Positions 23,917-26,764 of a DNA stretch of 26,764 nucleotides are shown piece after piece. The DNA is from Melioribacter sp. (lineage in GTDB: Bacteria > Bacteroidota > Ignavibacteria > Ignavibacteriales > Melioribacteraceae), in NCBI GenBank assembly GCA_016841125.1, contig JAENZU010000003.1:1-26764 (forward strand), given 5' to 3'. The notes beneath the pieces are model-generated. The model searched no databases, was not told the origin of the DNA, and saw only the letters and a list, made by a program, of their open reading frames with translations. The stretch's first letter is position 1. Each line of letters opens with the position of its first letter. A program made the position numbers and the translations under genes.

Positions 23917-24597
23917 ATGATGAGTAAAAAAGAAAAAAGCGCAGGATTGATTTCAGGTATTTCACTTATCGTGATGGCAATAGCCGCAGGATTTTCATAC
24001 GGGTTTGTGCAAAATGAGTTGCTTGGTAAATCTGCTGAAATTACGTGGCAAAATTTGGCAGTAAATAAATACTTGTTTTTAGCCGGTATAACAGGTTGGA
24101 TAGTGATTATTATAACCGATTTGATTGCAGCCGGTGGGTTGTATATTTTTTTCAAAAACCGATCAGCGCGAATTTCGCTAATAGCAGCTATAATCAGAAT
24201 TTTATATACGCTGATATTATGCGCTGCCGTCTATCAACTAATAGGTATTATTCCTTTTTTACAAGAAGTTAAAACATCATTTGAAATTAAGTCGCAGTTT
24301 GCATCATTTGAAAAGATATGGTCGGCGGGGTTAATTCTTTTTGGATTTCACCTTCTGGGTTTAGGGTATCTTTCGGTAAAATCCCAATTCGTACCCGGGT
24401 TTTTAGGTTACTTACTTTATATTGCCGGAGCTAGCTATATACTGATCCATACGGCAAAGCAATTTGCATTATTCAGTCAGAATGTTATTGCCTCAGTCGA
24501 GACTGTACTGGCTTTCCCGATGGCTCTAAGTGAAATATTATTAGCTCTTTGGTTAATTTATAGTGGATTGAAAAGCTCAGAAAAGCGTAATAATTAA
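23917..24597 (+). CDS. DUF4386 integral membrane protein
   Basis: The 226-residue protein has about six membrane segments (near residues 11-30, 47-66, 80-100, 130-150, 157-175 and 190-215) and matches DUF4386 by its layout and the late segment LFGFHLLGLGYLSVKSQFVPGFLGYLLYIAGASYILI. No function is established for the family. It sits between an oxidoreductase and a beta-lactamase-fold protein, with gaps of 9 and 3 bases, indicating one operon. The first two codons are both ATG. Confidence 0.82.
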   Translation: MMSKKEKSAGLISGISLIVMAIAAGFSYGFVQNELLGKSAEITWQNLAVNKYLFLAGITGWIVIIITDLIAAGGLYIFFKNRSARISLIAAIIRILYTLILCAAVYQLIGIIPFLQEVKTSFEIKSQFASFEKIWSAGLILFGFHLLGLGYLSVKSQFVPGFLGYLLYIAGASYILIHTAKQFALFSQNVIASVETVLAFPMALSEILLALWLIYSGLKSSEKRNN

Positions 24598-24600
24598 ATC

Positions 24601-26160
24601 ATGAATGTGATGAAAAAAGTAATCAAAATATTAATACTTACTCCTGTAATATTGATCTTATTGTTCTTTGTAATTCTGTCAGTTAAATATTCACCAGTTT
24701 ATGTTTACCGTTTGGTGACATTAAATGTGGCTGATGTTGACGACTACCAACATTTCGATAACCGCACATTGAGAGGGGCTCAGAATACTTTTGAATTTAA
24801 AAAGAATCCGGATGAAGCATATGTGGAATCTTTATTCTACGACAGGGTTATCCAGTCGGGCTGTACTGATTTTGATGAATGGGCAGAAAAATCAAAAACT
24901 ACAGCCCATGTTTTTATCCGCAGGGATACAATTATATATGAAAAATATTTTAATGGGTTTACGAGAGATTCCTATTTTCATTCGCAATCGATGGCAAAAT
25001 CATTTATCTCATTTTTAATTGGTGCTGCTATCGACGACGGTTTGATTAAAAGTGTGAATGACCCGATGACAAAGTATATACCCGAATTAACAGAACGTGA
25101 CCCGCGATTCAGGAAAATTACCGTAAAAAACCTGCTCGAAATGCAGTCAGGGTTAAAATACTTTACCGGATATTTTCCGGGGACAAACATTGAACTGCCG
25201 TGGCACGACGAAGTAGTGGGTTATTACCACGATAATGTAAGAAAACTTTTGCTGGAGGATGTTGAAATCGAATCCGAACCGGGTAAATCGTTTCAATACT
25301 GCAATTACAACACCAGCTATTTAGGATTAATGTTAGAGCGAGTCACAGGCAAAACAATCTCGGAATACCTTGAGGAAAGATTGTGGTCACAGATTATGGA
25401 ATACGATGCCCTATTTTCTATCGATAGTAAAGAATCCGGGTTTGAATATATGCCAAGCAGATTAATAGCCAGGGCAATTGATTATGCCAGGTTTGGCAGG
25501 TTATTTTTGGCGAACGGAAATTGGAATGGAAGACAATTAATTTCGGCATCCTGGGTAAAAGAATCAACTCTTAAAGACAATTCGGTCCCTCCAGAGCTTT
25601 CTCCCGATGAGTCAAGAGAAGGCTGCGAAAGAACTTATTATAAATATCAATGGTGGGGTCATTCTAACTGTGATTCAACATACCAGTTTTTTGCGAATGG
25701 AAACCTTGGACAAATGATTTATATTATTCCGAGTGAAGATGTTATTATTGTTCATTGCGGAAATTCAAATGAATTATTTAGTGCATATGATTTATGGCAT
25801 GCAGCGGATTGCATAACTTTTTATGATTTTCATCGGTTATTCTTTAATCAAGGGGTGGATGAAGCTATTCGGGAATTTCGTGAAAAGAAAAATCAGAATC
25901 CGAATTATCAACCTTTTGATGAAAGCTTTTTGATGGACAAAGGATATGCCCACTTGAATGCCGGTAAGGTAAAAGATGCAAAAAAAATATTTGCATTGAA
26001 TGTTGAATCTTACCCTGGGTCTTGGACCGTTTATAATAACCTGGCTGAAGCTTTTAGCAAAAGTGGCGAGGCTGACTCTGCCATTCAGTTTTACAAAAAA
26101 TCACTAAAATTAAAACCAGAAAATAATTGGGCGACCGAGAAACTAAAGATGTTCAAATAA
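24601..26160 (+). CDS. membrane-anchored beta-lactamase-fold serine hydrolase with C-terminal TPR
   Basis: The 519-residue protein begins with a single membrane anchor (VIKILILTPVILILLFFVILSV). The catalytic domain has SMAK (SxxK) in YFHSQSMAKSFISFL, with YCN in QYCNYNTSYLGLMLERVTG as the YxN motif, plus VNDPMTKYIPEL and ITVKNLLEMQSGL, signatures of the class C-like serine hydrolase family. A third-motif candidate is HCGNSN. TPR-like repeats end the protein (YAHLNAGKVKDAKKIFALNV; YNNLAEAFSKSGEADSAIQFYKKSLKLKP). Action on peptides or esters at the cell surface is inferred; substrate unknown. It starts 3 bases after the DUF4386 gene. It is a different type from the broken serine hydrolase at 18806. 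Confidence 0.87.
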   Translation: MNVMKKVIKILILTPVILILLFFVILSVKYSPVYVYRLVTLNVADVDDYQHFDNRTLRGAQNTFEFKKNPDEAYVESLFYDRVIQSGCTDFDEWAEKSKTTAHVFIRRDTIIYEKYFNGFTRDSYFHSQSMAKSFISFLIGAAIDDGLIKSVNDPMTKYIPELTERDPRFRKITVKNLLEMQSGLKYFTGYFPGTNIELPWHDEVVGYYHDNVRKLLLEDVEIESEPGKSFQYCNYNTSYLGLMLERVTGKTISEYLEERLWSQIMEYDALFSIDSKESGFEYMPSRLIARAIDYARFGRLFLANGNWNGRQLISASWVKESTLKDNSVPPELSPDESREGCERTYYKYQWWGHSNCDSTYQFFANGNLGQMIYIIPSEDVIIVHCGNSNELFSAYDLWHAADCITFYDFHRLFFNQGVDEAIREFREKKNQNPNYQPFDESFLMDKGYAHLNAGKVKDAKKIFALNVESYPGSWTVYNNLAEAFSKSGEADSAIQFYKKSLKLKPENNWATEKLKMFK

Positions 26161-26191
26161 TTTTTTACACTAATAAATAGGAGAATAAATT

Positions 26192-26764
26192 ATGAATAGA
26201 CTAATCACGCTAACGATAATCCTTGTCCTTTTACAATCCGCCTTTGGACAGGATAACATAAATAGAGGTGACAGCCTCAAAAATGAAGGGCTTCTTATGC
26301 CTGCCTTAATGGAATATGCAGGAGCAATGCAACAAAATCCTTCTGCAGAAGTTTCTTATAAGCTGGCTTCAACTTCGGCACTTTTGTGGACGTCTCATAT
26401 GCGGGATACTTCTTTCTATTTTCTGAACTATGCACTTCAGAATGATTCAACATTAACACCGTTATATGACCCTGAGTTTTTGAGTCTTATTGATGACCCC
26501 AGGTGGGAGAAGATTGAAAATAGTCAGATTAGAAAATATGAAGCTAAAAATGAGCCCATAAAAAATGAACCCTTCGCACGAGAGCTTTTTCGAATGATTA
26601 TAAAAGATCAGGGATTTATGTATGCGGGAAACATCGAAAGAAGAAAATACATGAAAAATGGAGGTTATTTCAGCACGCCGGCTATCTTTCCCGTTCTCGC
26701 TATGGAAGAAAAAAATAAGATGGAAAACGAAAAGAAACTATTGGAACTTCTGGACAAATATGGC
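26192..26764 (+). CDS. secreted DUF6624-like protein, truncated by window edge
   Basis: An open frame of 191 codons runs off the end of the window. AGGAG at 26179-26183 lies 8 bases before the ATG. MNRLITLTIILVLLQSAFGQ is a signal peptide. A helical region that may be a TPR-like pair follows (NRGDSLKNEGLLMPALMEYAGAM). A segment at the end (FARELFRMIIKDQGF ... NEKKLLELLDKYG) resembles DUF6624 proteins, which usually continue GWP after the KYG. The family call is tentative because the C-terminus is missing. It lies 31 bases after the serine hydrolase and is probably the next gene of that operon. Confidence 0.65.
   Translation, partial: MNRLITLTIILVLLQSAFGQDNINRGDSLKNEGLLMPALMEYAGAMQQNPSAEVSYKLASTSALLWTSHMRDTSFYFLNYALQNDSTLTPLYDPEFLSLIDDPRWEKIENSQIRKYEAKNEPIKNEPFARELFRMIIKDQGFMYAGNIERRKYMKNGGYFSTPAIFPVLAMEEKNKMENEKKLLELLDKYG

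Noticed and set aside
23637..24155. 172-codon open frame on - across the end of the oxidoreductase and the DUF4386 gene
   Set aside because: It crosses two well-supported + strand genes and its protein is not family-like.

Overview
This is AT-rich DNA whose gene content, weak Shine-Dalgarno use and TAnnTTTG-type promoter elements suggest the Bacteroidota/Ignavibacteria-Chlorobi lineage. Supporting content includes the tail of a bacterial geranylgeranylglyceryl-phosphate-synthase-like protein beside gmhA, DUF1028, DUF4386 and FlgO-like/TPR/AraC proteins. This assignment is an inference from family distribution; no rRNA or marker gene is present. I saw no tRNA, rRNA or CRISPR array.

Left flank (1-9150). 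On the + strand are the end of a GGGP-synthase-like protein, gmhA, and a TrpF-like barrel that lacks the usual catalytic Cys. These converge on a - strand pair: a Tat-exported DUF362 protein and a NapH-NapG-like membrane polyferredoxin. A small + strand membrane protein follows. Next is a - strand operon (barrel-like protein, Acg-type nitroreductase lipoprotein, TetR regulator). Its promoter carries two matching 16-bp operators, one filling the -35/-10 spacer exactly. Two + strand genes follow: a secreted DUF1028-TPR protein and an envelope protein.

Middle (about 9.6-20.9 kb), the most interesting part. All genes are on + and most are separated by large imperfect palindromes. Six of these behave as integron attC sites. 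For four consecutive cassettes, the first 9-10 bases after one site (GTT...) are the exact reverse complement of the core (...AAC) that starts the next site. This is the hallmark of cassettes inserted by an integron integrase. No integrase is in the window, so it is either a distal part of an integron or a CALIN (attC cluster lacking an integrase). Chain-verified cargo: a secreted alpha/beta hydrolase-TPR protein, a secreted FG-GAP/VCBS protein, a short-chain dehydrogenase and a RimJ/RimL-type acetyltransferase. Less securely bounded neighbours: a VOC lipoprotein, a 540-aa unknown, a second VOC protein, a serine hydrolase broken by an in-frame TGA, and a 287-aa unknown. Arm mismatches almost always leave G.T wobble on the bottom strand, the strand integron integrases use.

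Right flank (21.0 kb to end). A FlgO-like/TPR/AraC regulator precedes a compact + strand operon: an MDR oxidoreductase, a DUF4386 membrane protein, a membrane-anchored beta-lactamase-fold/TPR protein, and a secreted DUF6624-like protein cut off by the window edge. The promoter of this operon has a TATATTTG element and a 14-bp perfect palindrome, a plausible operator.
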